From Hydractinia symbiolongicarpus (lineage: Eukaryota > Cnidaria > Hydrozoa > Anthoathecata > Hydractiniidae): 64,000 bases of DNA. Each line of letters starts with the position of its first letter. Position 1 is the first letter of the stretch. The notes beneath the pieces are model-generated. The model had not been told where the DNA came from. It saw only the letters and a list, made by a program, of their open reading frames with translations, and searched no databases. The translations under genes were made by a program, and so were the position numbers. Below are positions 1 to 13,600 of this stretch, one piece after another. The stretch lies in assembly GCF_029227915.1 (NCBI RefSeq), contig NC_079885.1:29949001-30013000 (forward strand), given 5' to 3'.

Positions 1-2766
1 GCCGGCAAACGAAAACCCGCCATTTCCCGTAAACCCCGGACTCGGCCCGTATTGTCAAAAGTATACAAAGAAAGTACCCAGGGAGTAAACTCATTTCCCG
101 ATCGATTTTTTAAATTATTTTTTCACCACTACAACGCATGAGACTTGTAGTTTTCAAAAATGTTTTCATTTTTGAAGAGACGCTGAGTAAAAGAAGTTCA
201 ATCGCCCTCAAACGAAAATCCGCGATTTCCGTAAATCCCGGACTCGGCCCGTATAGTCCAAAGTATACAAAGAAAGTACCGAGGGAGTAAACTCATTTCC
301 CGAACGATTTTTTAAATTATTTTTTCACCACTAAAACGCATGAGACTTGTAGTTTTCAAAAATGTTTTCATTTTTGATGAGACGCTTAATGAAAGAGGTT
401 TAATCGCCGGCAAACGAAATCTCGCGATTTCCCGTAAATCCCGGCTTGGCCCGTATAGTCGAATGTATAAAAAGAAAGTACCCAGGGAGTAAACTCATTT
501 CCTGATCGATTTTTTAAATTATTTTTTCACCACTAAAACGCATAAGACTTGTAGTTTTCAAAAATGTTTTCATTTTTGATGAGACGCTTAATGAAAGAAG
601 TTTAATCGCCGGCAAACGAAAACCCGCGATTTGCCGTAAATCCCGGACTCGGCCCGTATAGTCAAAAGTATACAAGGAAAGTACCCAGTAAGTAAACTCA
701 TTTCCCGAACGAATTTTTAAATTATTTTTTCACCACTAAAACGCATGAGACTTGTAGTTTTTAAAAATGATTTCATTTTTGATGAGACGCTTAATGAAAG
801 AAGTTTAATCGCCGGCAAACGAAAACCCGCGATTTCCCGCAAATCCCGGTCTTGGCCCGCATAGTCGAATGTATACAAAGAAATTACCCTGTGAGTATAC
901 TCATTTCCAAAACGATTTTTTAAATTATCTTTTCACCACTAAAACGCTTGAGACTTGAAGTTTTCAAAAATGTTTTCATTTTTGATGAGACGCTGAATAA
1001 AAGAAGTTTAATCGCCGGCAAACGAAAACCTGCGATTTCCCGTAAACCCCGACTCGGCCCGTATAGTCAAAAGCATACAAAGAAAGTACCTAGGGTGTAA
1101 ACTCATTTCCCAAACGATTTTTTAAATTATTATTTTACCACTAAAGCCCATGAGACTTGTAGTTTTTAAAAATGTTTTCATTTTTGATGAGACGCTGAAT
1201 AAAAGAAGTTTAAACGCCGGCAAACGAAAACCCGCGACTTCCCGTAAATCGCGGACTCGGCCCGTATAGTCAAAAGTATACAAAGAAAGTACCCAGGGAG
1301 TAAACTCATTTCCCGATCGATTTTTTAAAATATTTTTTCACCACTAAAACGCATGAGACTTGTAGTTTTCAAAAATGTTTTCATTTTTGATGAGACGCTG
1401 AATAAAAGAAGTTTAATCGCCGGCAAACGAAAACCTGCGATTTCCCGTAAATCCCGGACTCGGCCCGTATAGTCAAAAGTATACAAAGAAAGTACCCGAG
1501 TTGTAAACTCATTTCCCGAACGATTTTTTAAATTATTATTTCACCACTAAAGCCCATGAGAATTATAGTTTTTAAAAATGTTTTCATTTTTGATGAGACG
1601 CTGAATAAAAGAAGTTTAATCGCCGGTAAACGAAAACCCGCCATTTCCCGTAAACCCCGGACTCGGCCCGTATAGTCAAAAGTATACAAAGAAAGTACCC
1701 AGGGAGTAAACTCATTTTCCGAACGATTTTTTAAATTATTTTTTCACCACTACAACGCATGAACCTTGTAGTTTTTAAAAATGTTTTCATTTTTGATGAG
1801 ACGCTGAATAAAAGAAGTTTAATCGCCGGCAAACGAAAACCCGCCATTTCCCGTAAACCCCGGACCTGGCCCGTATAGTCAAAAGTATACAAAGAAAGTA
1901 TCCAGGGAGTAAACTCATTTTCTGAACGATTTTTTAAATTATTTTTTCACCACTACAACGCATGAGACTTGTAGTTTTTAAAAATGTTTTCATTTTTGAT
2001 GAGACGCTTAATGAAAGAGGTTTAATCGCCGGCAAACGAAATCCCGCGATTTCCCGTAAATCCCGGGCTTGGCCCGTATAGTCGAATGTATAAAAAGAAA
2101 GTACCCAGCGGTAAACTCATTTCCCGAACGATTTTTTAAATTATTTTTTCACCACTAAAACGCATAAGACTTGTAGTTTTCAAAAATGTTTTCATTTTTG
2201 ATGAGACGCTTAATGAAAGAAGTTCAATCGCCGGCAAACGAAAACCCGCGATTTCCCGTAAATCCCGGGCTTGGCCCGCATAGTCGAATGTATACAAAGA
2301 AAGTACCCTGTGAGTAAACTCATTTCCGGAACGATTTTTTAAATTATTTTTTCACCACTAAAACGCATGAGACTTGTAGTTTTGAGAAATGTTTTCATTT
2401 TTGATGAGACGCTTAATGAAAGTGGTTTAATCGCCGGCAAACGAAAACCCGCGATTTGCCGTAAATCCCGGACTTTGCCCGTATAGTCGAATGTATACAA
2501 AGAAAGTACCCTGTAAGTAAATTCATTTCCAAAACGATTTTTTAAATTACCTTGTCACCACTAAAACGCATGAGACTTGTAGTTTTCAAAAATGTTTTCA
2601 TTTTTAATGAGACGCTTAATGAAAGAAGTTTAATCGCCGGCTAACGAAAACCCGCGATTTCCCGTAAATCCCGGGCTTGGCCCGTATAGTCGAATGTATA
2701 CAAAGAAAGTACCCTGTGAGTAAACTCATTTCCCGAACGACTTTTTAAATTATTTTTTCACCACTA
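1..2766 (+). repeat. Copy 1 of a long duplicated block (partner 5070-7835)
   Basis: Bases 1-2766 align with 5070-7835 at an offset of 5069, becoming 5070 after a 1-bp deletion near 443 (CCCGGCTTGG against CCCGGGCTTGG). Shared private markers include GTATTGTC near 50 and 5119, GACGCTGAGTAAAAG near 180 and 5249, the CGCTTGAGACTTGAAG string near 945 and 6015, and ATGAACC near 1758 and 6829. The match stops at 2767 (CTACAACG) against 7836 (CTAAAACG). About 14 monomers are covered. The same start also matches 3853-4805 at offset 3852, that is, 19 monomers. Confidence 0.85.
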
Positions 2767-3355
2767 CAACGCATGAGACTTGTAGTTTTCAAAAATGTTT
2801 TCATTTTTGAAGAGACGCTGAATAAAAGAAGTTCAATCGCCCTCAAACGAAAATCCGCGATTTCCGTAAATCCCGGACTCGGCCCGTATAGTCCAAAGTA
2901 TACAAAGAAAGTACCGAGGGAGTAAACTCATTTCCCGAACGATTTTTTAAATTATTTTTTCACCACTAAAACGCATGAGACTTGTAGTTTTCAAAAATGT
3001 TTTCATTTTTGATGAGACGCTTAATGAAAGAGGTTTAATCGCCGGCAAACGAAATCCCGCGATTTCCCGTAAATCCCGGGCTTGGCCCGTATAGTCGAAT
3101 GTATAAAAAGAAAGTACCCAGGGAGTAAACTCATTTCCTGATCGATTTTTTAAATTATTTTTTCACCACTAAAACGCATAAGACTTGTAGTTTTCAAAAA
3201 TGTTTTCATTTTTGATGGGACGCTTAATGAAAGAAGTTTAATCGCCGGCAAACGAAAACCCGCGATTTGCCGTAAATCCCGGACTCGGCCCGTATAGTCA
3301 AAAGTATACAAGGAAAGTACCCAGTAAGTAAACTCATTTCCCGAACGAATTTTTA
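2767..3355 (+). repeat. Internal 13-monomer-spaced duplicate of 132-719
   Basis: From 2767 the sequence follows 132-719 at an offset of about 2635. It includes the B unit (GCCCTCAAACG at 2839, as at 204), a C unit, and a D-like unit with AAGGAAAG and CAGTAAG. It leaves that partner at about 3356, where AAATTATTTTTT becomes AAAATATTTTTT, and continues like the stretch beginning near 1328. Both switch points lie in the central AT-rich part of the monomer. Confidence 0.7.
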
Positions 3356-3588
3356 AAATATTTTTTCACCACTAAAACGCATGAGACTTGTAGTTTTTAA
3401 AAATGTTTTCATTTTTGATGAGACGCTGAATAAAAGAAGTTTAATCGCCGGCAAACGAAAACCTGCGATTTCCCGTAAATCCCGGACTCGGCCCGTATAG
3501 TCAAAAGTATACAAAGAAAGTACCCGGGGTGTAAACTCATTTCCCGAACAATTTTTTAAATTATTATTTCACCACTAAAGCCCATAAG

Positions 3589-4805
3589 ACTTATAGTTTT
3601 TAAAAATGTTTTCATTTTTGATGAGACGCTGAATAAAAGAAGTTTAATCGCCGGTAAACGAAAACCCGCCATTTCCCGTAAACCCCGGACTCGGCCCGTA
3701 TAGTCAAAAGTATACAAAGAAAGTACCCAGGGAGTAAACTCATTTTCCGAACGATTTTTTAAATTATTTTTTCACCACTACAACGCATGAGACTTGTAGT
3801 TTTTAAAAATGTTTTCATTTTTGATGAGACGCTGAATAAAAGAAGTTTAATCGCCGGCAAACGAAAACCCGCCATTTCCCGTAAACCCCGGACTCGACCC
3901 GTATTGTCAAAAGTATACAAAGAAAGTACCCAGGGAGTAAACTCATTTCCCGATCGATTTTTTAAATTATTTTTTCACCACTACAACGCATGAGACTTGT
4001 AGTTTTCAAAAATGTTTTCATTTTTGAAGAGACGCTGAGTAAAAGAAGTTCAATCGCCCTCAAACGAAAATCCGCGATTTCCGTAAATCCCGGACTCGGC
4101 CCGTATAGTCCAAAGTATACAAAGAAAGTACCGAGGGAGTAAACTCATTTCCCGAACGATTTTTTAAATTATTTTTTCACCACTAAAACGCATGAGACTT
4201 GTAGTTTTCAAAAATGTTTTCATTTTTGATGAGACGCTTAATGAAAGAGGTTTAATCGCCGGCAAACGAAATCTCGCGATTTCCCGTAAATCCCGGGCTT
4301 GGCCCGTATAGTCGAATGTATAAAAAGAAAGTACCCAGGGAGTAAACTCATTTCCTGATCGATTTTTTAAATTATTTTTTCACCACTAAAACGCATAAGA
4401 CTTGTAGTTTTCAAAAATGTTTTCATTTTTGATGAGACGCTTAATGAAAGAAGTTTAATCGCCGGTAAACGAAAACCCGCGATTTGCCGTAAATCCCGGA
4501 CTCGGCCCGTATAGTCAAAAGTATACAAGGAAAGTACCCAGTAAGTAAACTCATTTCCCGAACGAATTTTTAAATTATTTTTTCACCACTAAAACGCATG
4601 AGACTTGTAGTTTTTAAAAATGATTTCATTTTTGATGAGACGCTTAATGAAAGAAGTTTAATCGCCGGCAAACGAAAACCCGCGATTTCCCGCAAATCCC
4701 GGTCTTGGCCCGCATAGTCGAATGTATACAAAGAAATTACCCTGTGAGTATACTCATTTCCAAAACGATTTTTTAAATTATCTTTTCACCACTAAAACGC
4801 TTGAG
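3589..4805 (+). repeat. Tandem hexamer duplication, copy 1 (1217 bp)
   Basis: This six-monomer block starts at ACTTATAG (3589) and is repeated directly at 4806. The join is visible at 4806: CGCTTGAG, which elsewhere continues ACTTGAAG (near 951 and 6021), here continues ACTTATAG. The monomer ORF at 3787-3993 recurs exactly 1217 bp later at 5004-5210 with the same translation, which shows how recent the duplication is. Confidence 0.85.
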
Positions 4806-6022
4806 ACTTATAGTTTTTAAAAATGTTTTCATTTTTGATGAGACGCTGAATAAAAGAAGTTTAATCGCCGGTAAACGAAAACCCGCCATTTCCCGTAAAC
4901 CCCGGACTCGGCCCGTATAGTCAAAAGTATACAAAGAAAGTACCCAGGGAGTAAACTCATTTTCCGAACGATTTTTTAAATTATTTTTTCACCACTACAA
5001 CGCATGAGACTTGTAGTTTTTAAAAATGTTTTCATTTTTGATGAGACGCTGAATAAAAGAAGTTTAATCGCCGGCAAACGAAAACCCGCCATTTCCCGTA
5101 AACCCCGGACTCGGCCCGTATTGTCAAAAGTATACAAAGAAAGTACCCAGGGAGTAAACTCATTTCCCGATCGATTTTTTAAATTATTTTTTCACCACTA
5201 CAACGCATGAGACTTGTAGTTTTCAAAAATGTTTTCATTTTTGAAGAGACGCTGAGTAAAAGAAGTTCAATCGCCCTCAAACGAAAATCCGCGATTTCCG
5301 TAAATCCCGGACTCGGCCCGTATAGTCCAAAGTATACAAAGAAAGTACCGAGGGAGTAAACTCATTTCCCGAACGATTTTTTAAATTATTTTTTCACCAC
5401 TAAAACGCATGAGACTTGTAGTTTTCAAAAATGTTTTCATTTTTGATGAGACGCTTAATGAAAGAGGTTTAATCGCCGGCAAACGAAATCTCGCGATTTC
5501 CCGTAAATCCCGGGCTTGGCCCGTATAGTCGAATGTATAAAAAGAAAGTACCCAGGGAGTAAACTCATTTCCTGATCGATTTTTTAAATTATTTTTTCAC
5601 CACTAAAACGCATAAGACTTGTAGTTTTCAAAAATGTTTTCATTTTTGATGAGACGCTTAATGAAAGAAGTTTAATCGCCGGTAAACGAAAACCCGCGAT
5701 TTGCCGTAAATCCCGGACTCGGCCCGTATAGTCAAAAGTATACAAGGAAAGTACCCAGTAAGTAAACTCATTTCCCGAACGAATTTTTAAATTATTTTTT
5801 CACCACTAAAACGCATGAGACTTGTAGTTTTTAAAAATGATTTCATTTTTGATGAGACGCTTAATGAAAGAAGTTTAATCGCCGGCAAACGAAAACCCGC
5901 GATTTCCCGCAAATCCCGGTCTTGGCCCGCATAGTCGAATGTATACAAAGAAATTACCCTGTGAGTATACTCATTTCCAAAACGATTTTTTAAATTATCT
6001 TTTCACCACTAAAACGCTTGAG
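4806..6022 (+). repeat. Tandem hexamer duplication, copy 2 (1217 bp)
   Basis: Second copy of 3589-4805. At 6023 the sequence resumes ACTTGAAG, the continuation expected from the first long block, so both ends of this duplication are defined. I noticed very few differences from copy 1, for example CTCGACCC near 3894 against CTCGGCCC near 5111. Confidence 0.85.
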
Positions 6023-7835
6023 ACTTGAAGTTTTCAAAAATGTTTTCATTTTTGATGAGACGCTGAATAAAAGAAGTTTAATCGCCGGCAAACGAAAACC
6101 TGCGATTTCCCGTAAATCCCGACTCGGCCCGTATAGTCAAAAGCATACAAAGAAAGTACCTAGGGTGTAAACTCATTTCCCAAACGATTTTTTAAATTAT
6201 TATTTTACCACTAAAGCCCATGAGACTTGTAGTTTTTAAAAATGTTTTCATTTTTGATGAGACGCTGAATAAAAGAAGTTTAAACGCCGGCAAACGAAAA
6301 CCCGCGACTTCCCGTAAATCGCGGACTCGGCCCGTATAGTCAAAAGTATACAAAGAAAGTACCCAGGGAGTAAACTCATTTCCCGATCGATTTTTTAAAA
6401 TATTTTTTCACCACTAAAACGCATGAGACTTGTAGTTTTCAAAAATGTTTTCATTTTTGATGAGACGCTGAATAAAAGAAGTTTAATCGCCGGCAAACGA
6501 AAACCTGCGATTTCCCGTAAATCCCGGACTCGGCCCGTATAGTCAAAAGTATACAAAGAAAGTACCCGGGGTGTAAACTCATTTCCCGAACGATTTTTTA
6601 AATTATTATTTCACCACTAAAGCCCATGAGAATTATAGTTTTTAAAAATGTTTTCATTTTTGATGAGACGCTGAATAAAAGAAGTTTAATCGCCGGTAAA
6701 CGAAAACCCGCCATTTCCCGTAAACCCCGGACTCGGCCCGTATAGTCAAAAGTATACAAAGAAAGTACCCAGGGAGTAAACTCATTTTCCGAACGATTTT
6801 TTAAATTATTTTTTCACCACTACAACGCATGAACCTTGTAGTTTTTAAAAATGTTTTCATTTTTGATGAGACGCTGAATAAAAGAAGTTTAATCGCCGGC
6901 AAACGAAAACCCGCCATTTCCCGTAAACCCCGGACCTGGCCCGTATAGTCAAAAGTATACAAAGAAAGTATCCAGGGAGTAAACTCATTTTCTGAACGAT
7001 TTTTTAAATTATTTTTTCACCACTACAACGCATGAGACTTGTAGTTTTTAAAAATGTTTTCATTTTTGATGAGACGCTTAATGAAAGAGGTTTAATCGCC
7101 GGCAAACAAAATCCCGCGATTTCCCGTAAATCCCGGGCTTGGCCCGTATAGTCGAATGTATAAAAAGAAAGTACCCAGCGGTAAACTCATTTCCCGAACG
7201 ATTTTTTAAATTATTTTTTCACCACTAAAACGCATAAGACTTGTAGTTTTCAAAAATGTTTTCATTTTTGATGAGACGCTTAATGAAAGAAGTTCAATCG
7301 CCGGCAAACGAAAACCCGCGATTTCCCGTAAATCCCGGGCTTGGCCCGCATAGTCGAATGTATACAAAGAAAGTACCCTGTGAGTAAACTCATTTCCGGA
7401 ACGATTTTTTAAATTATTTTTTCACCACTAAAACGCATGAGACTTGTAGTTTTCAGAAATGTTTTCATTTTTGATGAGACGCTTAATGAAAGTGGTTTAA
7501 TCGCCGGCAAACGAAAACCCGCGATTTGCCGTAAATCCCGGACTTTGCCCGTATAGTCGAATGTATACAAAGAAAGTACCCTGTAAGTAAATTCATTTCC
7601 AAAACGATTTTTTAAATTACCTTGTCACCACTAAAACGCATGAGACTTGTAGTTTTCAAAAATGTTTTCATTTTTAATGAGACGCTTAATGAAAGAAGTT
7701 TAATCGCCGGCAAACGAAAACCCGCGATTTCCCGTAAATCCCGGGCTTGGCCCGTATAGTCGAATGTATACAAAGAAAGTACCCTGTGAGTAAACTCATT
7801 TCCCGAACGACTTTTTAAATTATTTTTTCACCACT
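5070..7835 (+). repeat. Copy 2 of the long duplicated block (partner 1-2766)
   Basis: This is nearly identical to 1-2766, monomer type by monomer type. The 5069-bp spacing equals 3852 + 1217, which is 19 monomers plus the hexamer duplicated at 3589-6022. The simplest reading is that an original 19-monomer spacing was lengthened by that local hexamer duplication. Downstream of 7835 the sequence changes partner and becomes part of the 3852-bp unit at 6788-10639. Confidence 0.82.
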
Positions 7836-10639
7836 AAAACGCATGAGACTTGTAGTTTTCAAAAATGTTTTCATTTTTGATGAGACGCTTAATGAAAGAG
7901 GTTTAATCGCCGGCAAACGAAAACCCGCCATTTCCCGTAAACCCCGGCCTCGGCCCGTATAGTGAAAAGTATACAAAGAAAGTACCCAGGGAGTAAACTC
8001 ATTTCCCGAACGATTTTTTAAATTATTTTTTCACCACTAAAACGCATGAGACTTGTAGTTTTCAAAAATGTTTTCATTTTTGATGAGACGCTTAATGAAA
8101 GAGGTTTAATCGCCGGCAAACAAAATCCTGCGATTTCCCGTAAATCCCGGGCTTGGCCCGTATAGTCGAATGTATAAAAAGAAAGTACCCAGGGAGTAAA
8201 CTCATTTCCCGAACGATTTTTTAAATTATTTTTTCACCACTAAAACGCATAAGACTTGTAGTTTTCAAAAATGTTTTCATTTTTGATGAGACGCTTAATG
8301 AAAGAAGTTTAATCACCAGCAAACAAAAACCCGCGATTTCCCGTAAATCCCGGGCTTGGCCCGTATAGTCGAATGTATACAATGAAAGTACCCTGTGAGT
8401 AAACTCATTTCCCGAACGATTTTTTAAATTATTTTTTCACCACTAAGACGCATGAGACTTGTAGTTTTCAGAAATGTTTTCATTTTTGATGAGACGGTTA
8501 ATGAAAGTGGTTTAATCGCCGGCAAACGAAAACCCGCGATTTGCCGTAAATCCGGACTTTGCCCGTATAGTCGAATGTATACAAAGAAAGTACCCTGTGA
8601 GTAAACTCATTTCCAAAACGATTTTTTAAATTACCTTGTCACCACTAAAACGCATGAGACTTGTAGTTTTCAAAAATGTTTTCATTTTTGATGAGACGCT
8701 TAATGAAAGAAGTTTAATCGCCGGCAAACGAAAACCCGCGATTTCCCGTAAATCCCGGGCTTGGCCCGTATAGTCGAATGTATACAAAGAAAGTACCCTG
8801 TGAGTAAACTCATTTCCCGAACGATTTTTTAAATTATTTTTTCACCACTAAAACGCATGAGACTTGTAGTTTTCAGAAATGTTTTCATTTTTGATGAGAC
8901 GCTTAATGAAAGTGGTTTAATCGCCGGCAAACGAAAATCCGCGATTTGCCGTAAATCCCGGACTTTGCCCGTATAGTCGAATGTATACAAAGAAAGTACC
9001 CTGTGAGTAAACTCATTTCCAAAACGATTTTTTTAATTACCTTGTCACCACTAAAACGCATGAGACTTGTAGTGTTCAAAAATGTTTTCATTTTTGATGA
9101 GACACTGAATAAAAGAAGTTTAATCGCCGGCACACGAAAACCCGCCATTTCCCGTAAACCCCGGACTCGGCCCGTATAGTCAAAAGTGTACAAAGAAAGT
9201 ACCCAGGGAGTAAACTCATTTCCCGAACGATTTTTTAAATTATTTTTTCACCACTACAACGCATGAGACTTGTAGTTTTCAAAAATGTTTTCATTTTTGG
9301 AGAGACGCTGAATAAAAGAAGTTTAATCGCCCTCAAACGAAAATCCGCGATTTCCGTAAATCCCGGACTCGGCCCGTATAGTCCAAAGTATACAAAGAAA
9401 GTACCGAGGGAGTAAACTCATTTGCCGAACGATTTTTTAAATTATTTTTTCACCACTAAAACGCATGAGACTTGTAGTTTTCAAAAATGTTTTCATTTTT
9501 GATGAGACGCTTAATGAAAGAGGTTTAATCGCCGGCAAACGAAATCCCGCGATTTCCCGTAAATCCCGGGCTTGGCCGTATAGTCGAATGTATAAAAAGA
9601 AAGTACCCAGGGAGTAAACTCATTTCCCGAACGATTTTTTAAATTATTTTGTCACCACTAAAACGCATAAGACTTGTAGTTTTCAAAAATGTTTTCATTT
9701 TTGATGAGACGCTTAATGAAAGAAGTTTAATCGCCGGCAAACGAAAACCCGCGATTGCCCGTAAATCCCGGGCTTGGCCCGTATAGTCGAATGTATACAA
9801 AGAAAGTACCCTGTGAGTAAACTCATTTCCCGAACGATTTTTTAAATTATTTTTTCACCACTAAAACGCATGAGACTTGTAGTTTTCAGAAATGTTTTCA
9901 TTTTTGATGAGACGCTTAATGAAAGTGGTTTAATCGCCGGCAAACGAAAACCCGCGATTTGCCGTAAATCCCGGACTTGGCCCGTATAGTCGAATGTATA
10001 CAAAGAAAGTACCCTGTGAGTAAACTCATTTCCAAAACGATTTTTTAAATTACCTTGTCACCACTAAAACGCATGAGACTTGTAGTTTTTAAAAATGTTT
10101 TCATTTTTGATGAGACACTGAATAAAAGAAGTTTAATCGCCGGCACACGAAAACCCGCCATTTCCCGTAAACCCCGGACTCGGCCCGTATAGTTAAAAGT
10201 ATACAAAGAAAGTACCCAGGGAGTAAACTCATTTCCCGAACGATTTTTTAAAATATTTTTTCACCACTAAAACGCATGAGACTTGTAGTTTTCAAAAATG
10301 TTTTCATTTTTGATGAGACGCTTAAAGAAAGAGGTTTAATCGCCGGCAAACGAAATCCCGCGTTTTCCCGTAAATCCGGGGCTTGGCCCGTATAGTCGAA
10401 TGTATACAAAGAAAGTACCCAGGGAGTAAACTCATTTCCAAAACGATTTTTTAAATTACCTTGTCACCACTAAAACGCATGAGACTTGTAGTTTTTAAAA
10501 ATGTTTTCATTTTTGATGAGACGCTTAATGAAAGAGGTTTAATCGCCGGCAAACGAAATCCCGCGATTTCCCGTAAATCCCGGGCTTGGCCGTATAGTCG
10601 AATGTATAAAAAGAAAGTACCCAGGGAGTAAACTCATTT
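6788..10639 (+). repeat. 19-monomer higher-order repeat, copy A (3852 bp)
   Basis: Markers spaced exactly 3852 bp from copy B include ATGAACC (6829 and 10681), the A unit with CGGCCTCGG and GTGAAAAG (7909 and 11761), F unit GGCACACG (10139 and 13991), the G unit GCGTTTTCCCG, and GGCCGTATAG lacking one C. The left end is ambiguous by about 30 bp because the flank CAGGGAGTAAACTCATTT is shared. Copy A ends in the pentamer E-D-F-G-C that later amplifies at 13585-18047. Confidence 0.9.
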
Positions 10640-13600
10640 TCCGAACGATTTTTTAAATTATTTTTTCACCACTAAAACGCATGAACCTTGTAGTTTTTAA
10701 AAATGTTTTCATTTTTGATGAGACGCTAAATAAAAGAAGTTTAATCGCCGGCAAACGAAAACCCACCATTTCCCGTAAACCCCGGACCTGGCCCGTATAG
10801 TCAAAAGTATACAAAGAAAGTATCCAGGGAGTAAACTCATTTTCTGAACGATTTTTTAAATTATTTTTTCACCACTACAACGCATGAGACTTGTAGTTTT
10901 TAAAAATGTTTTCATTTTTGATGAGACGCTTAATGAAAGAGGTTTAATCGCCGGCAAACGAAATCCCGCGATTTCCCGTAAATCCCGGGCTTGGCCCGTA
11001 TAGTCGAATGTATAAAAAGAAAGTACCCAGCGGTAAACTCATTTCCCGAACGATTTTTTAAATTATTTTTTCACCACTAAAACGCATAAGACTTGTAGTT
11101 TTCAAAAATGTTTTCATTTTTGATGAGACGCTTAATGAAAGAAGTTCAATCGCCGGCAAACGAAAACCCGCGATTTCCCGTAAATCCCGGGCTTGGCCCG
11201 CATAGTCGAATGTATACAAAGAAAGTACCCTGTGAGTAAACTCATTTCCGGAACGATTTTTTAAATTATTTTTTCACCACTAAAACGCATGAGACTTGTA
11301 GTTTTCAGAAATGTTTTCATTTTTGATGAGACGCTTAATGAAAGTGGTTTAATCGCCGGCAAACGAAAACCCGCGATTTGCCGTAAATCCCGGACTTTGC
11401 CCGTATAGTCATATGTATACAAAGAAAGTACCCTGTAAGTAAATTCATTTCCAAAACGATTTTTTAAATTACCTTGTCACCACTAAAACGCATGAGACTT
11501 GTAGTTTTCAAAAATGTTTTCATTTTTAATGAGACGCTTAATGAAAGAAGTTTAATCGCCGGCAAACGAAAACCCGCGATTTCCCGTAAATCCCGGGCTT
11601 GGCCCGTATAGTCGAATGTATACAAAGAAAGTACCCTGTGAGTAAACTCATTTCCCGAACGACTTTTTAAATTATTTTTTCACCACTAAAACGCATGAGA
11701 CTTGTAGTTTTCAAAAATGTTTTCATTTTTGATGAGACGCTTAATGAAAGAGGTTTAATCGCCGGCAAACGAAAACCCGCCATTTCCCGTAAACCCCGGC
11801 CTCGGCCCGTATAGTGAAAAGTATACAAAGAAAGTACCCAGGGAGTAAACTCATTTCCCGAACGATTTTTTAAATTATTTTTTCACCACTAAAACGCATG
11901 AGACTTGTAGTTTTCAAAAATGTTTTCATTTTTGATGAGACGCTTAATGAAAGAGGTTTAATCGCCGGCAAACAAAATCCTGCGATTTCCCGTAAATCCC
12001 GGGCTTGGCCCGTATAGTCGAATGTATAAAAAGAAAGTACCCAGGGAGTAAACTCATTTCCCGAACGATTTTTTAAATTATTTTTTCACCACTAAAACGC
12101 ATAAGACTTGTAGTTTTCAAAAATGTTTTCATTTTTGATGAGACGCTTAATGAAAGAAGTTTAATCACCAGCAAACAAAAACCCGCGATTTCCCGTAAAT
12201 CCCGGGCTTGGCCCGTATAGTCGAATGTATACAATGAAAGTACCCTGTGAGTAAACTCATTTCCCGAACGATTTTTTAAATTATTTTTTCACCACTAAGA
12301 CGCATGAGACTTGTAGTTTTCAGAAATGTTTTCATTTTTGATGAGACGCTTAATGAAAGTGGTTTAATCGCCGGCAAACGAAAACCCGCGATTTGCCGTA
12401 AATCCGGACTTTGCCCGTATAGTCGAATGTATACAAAGAAAGTACCCTGTGAGTAAACTCATTTCCAAAACGATTTTTTAAATTACCTTGTCACCACTAA
12501 AACGCATGAGACTTGTAGTTTTCAAAAATGTTTTCATTTTTGATGAGACGCTTAATGAAAGAAGTTTAATCGCCGGCAAACGAAAACCCGCGATTTCCCG
12601 TAAATCCCGGGCTTGGCCCGTATAGTCGAATGTATACAAAGAAAGTACCCTGTGAGTAAACTCATTTCCCGAACGATTTTTTAAATTATTTTTTCACCAC
12701 TAAAACGCATGAGACTTGTAGTTTTCAGAAATGTTTTCATTTTTGATGAGACGCTTAATGAAAGTGGTTTAATCGCCGGCAAACGAAAACCCGCGATTTG
12801 CCGTAAATCCCGGACTTTGCCCGTATAGTCGAATGTATACAAAGAAAGTACCCTGTGAGTAAACTCATTTCCAAAACGGTTTTTTTAATTACCTTGTCAC
12901 CACTAAAACGCATGAGACTTGTAGTTTTCAAAAATGTTTTCATTTTTGATGAGACACTGAATAAAAGAAGTTTAATCGCCGGCACACGAAAACCCGCCAT
13001 TTCCCGTAAACCCCGGACTCGGCCCGTATAGTCAAAAGTGTACAAAGAAAGTACCCAGGGAGTAAACTCATTTCCCGAACGATTTTTTAAATTATTTTTT
13101 CACCACTACAACGCATGAGACTTGTAGTTTTCAAAAATGTTTTCATTTTTGGAGAGACGCTGAATAAAAGAAGTTTAATCGTCCTCAAACGAAAATCCGC
13201 GATTTCCGTAAATCCCTGACTCGGCCCGTATAGTCCAAAGTATACAAAGAAAGTACCGAGGGAGTAAACTCATTTGCCGAACGATTTTTTAAATTATTTT
13301 TTCACCACTAAAACGCATGAGACTTGTAGTTTTCAAAAATGTTTTCATTTTTGATGAGACGCTTAATGAAAGAGGTTTAATCGCCGGCAAACGAAATCCC
13401 GCGATTTCCCGTAAATCCCGGGCTTGGCCGTATAGTCGAATGTATAAAAAGAAAGTACCCAGGGAGTAAACTCATTTCCCGAACGATTTTTTAAATTATT
13501 TTGTCACCACTAAAACGCATAAGACTTGTAGTTTTCAAAAATGTTTTCATTTTTGATGAGACGCTTAATGAAAGAAGTTTAATCGCCGGCAAACGAAAAC

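Noticed and set aside
3787-3993. Plus-strand open reading frame of 68 codons, with an identical translation at 5004-5210
   Set aside because: The identity is fully explained by the 1217-bp hexamer duplication. The frame spans one monomer and is lost in neighbouring units by single substitutions.
8903-9193. Minus-strand open reading frame of 96 codons, repeated at 12755-13045 and, in related forms, at 28498, 35597, 37883, 40868, 50417, 53663, 54067, 55080 and 59137
   Set aside because: All lie at the same place in the satellite monomer and resemble each other only because the DNA repeats. The 202-203 bp period is not a multiple of three, so the frame closes within one and a half units. No conserved domain, start context or codon bias supports a gene.
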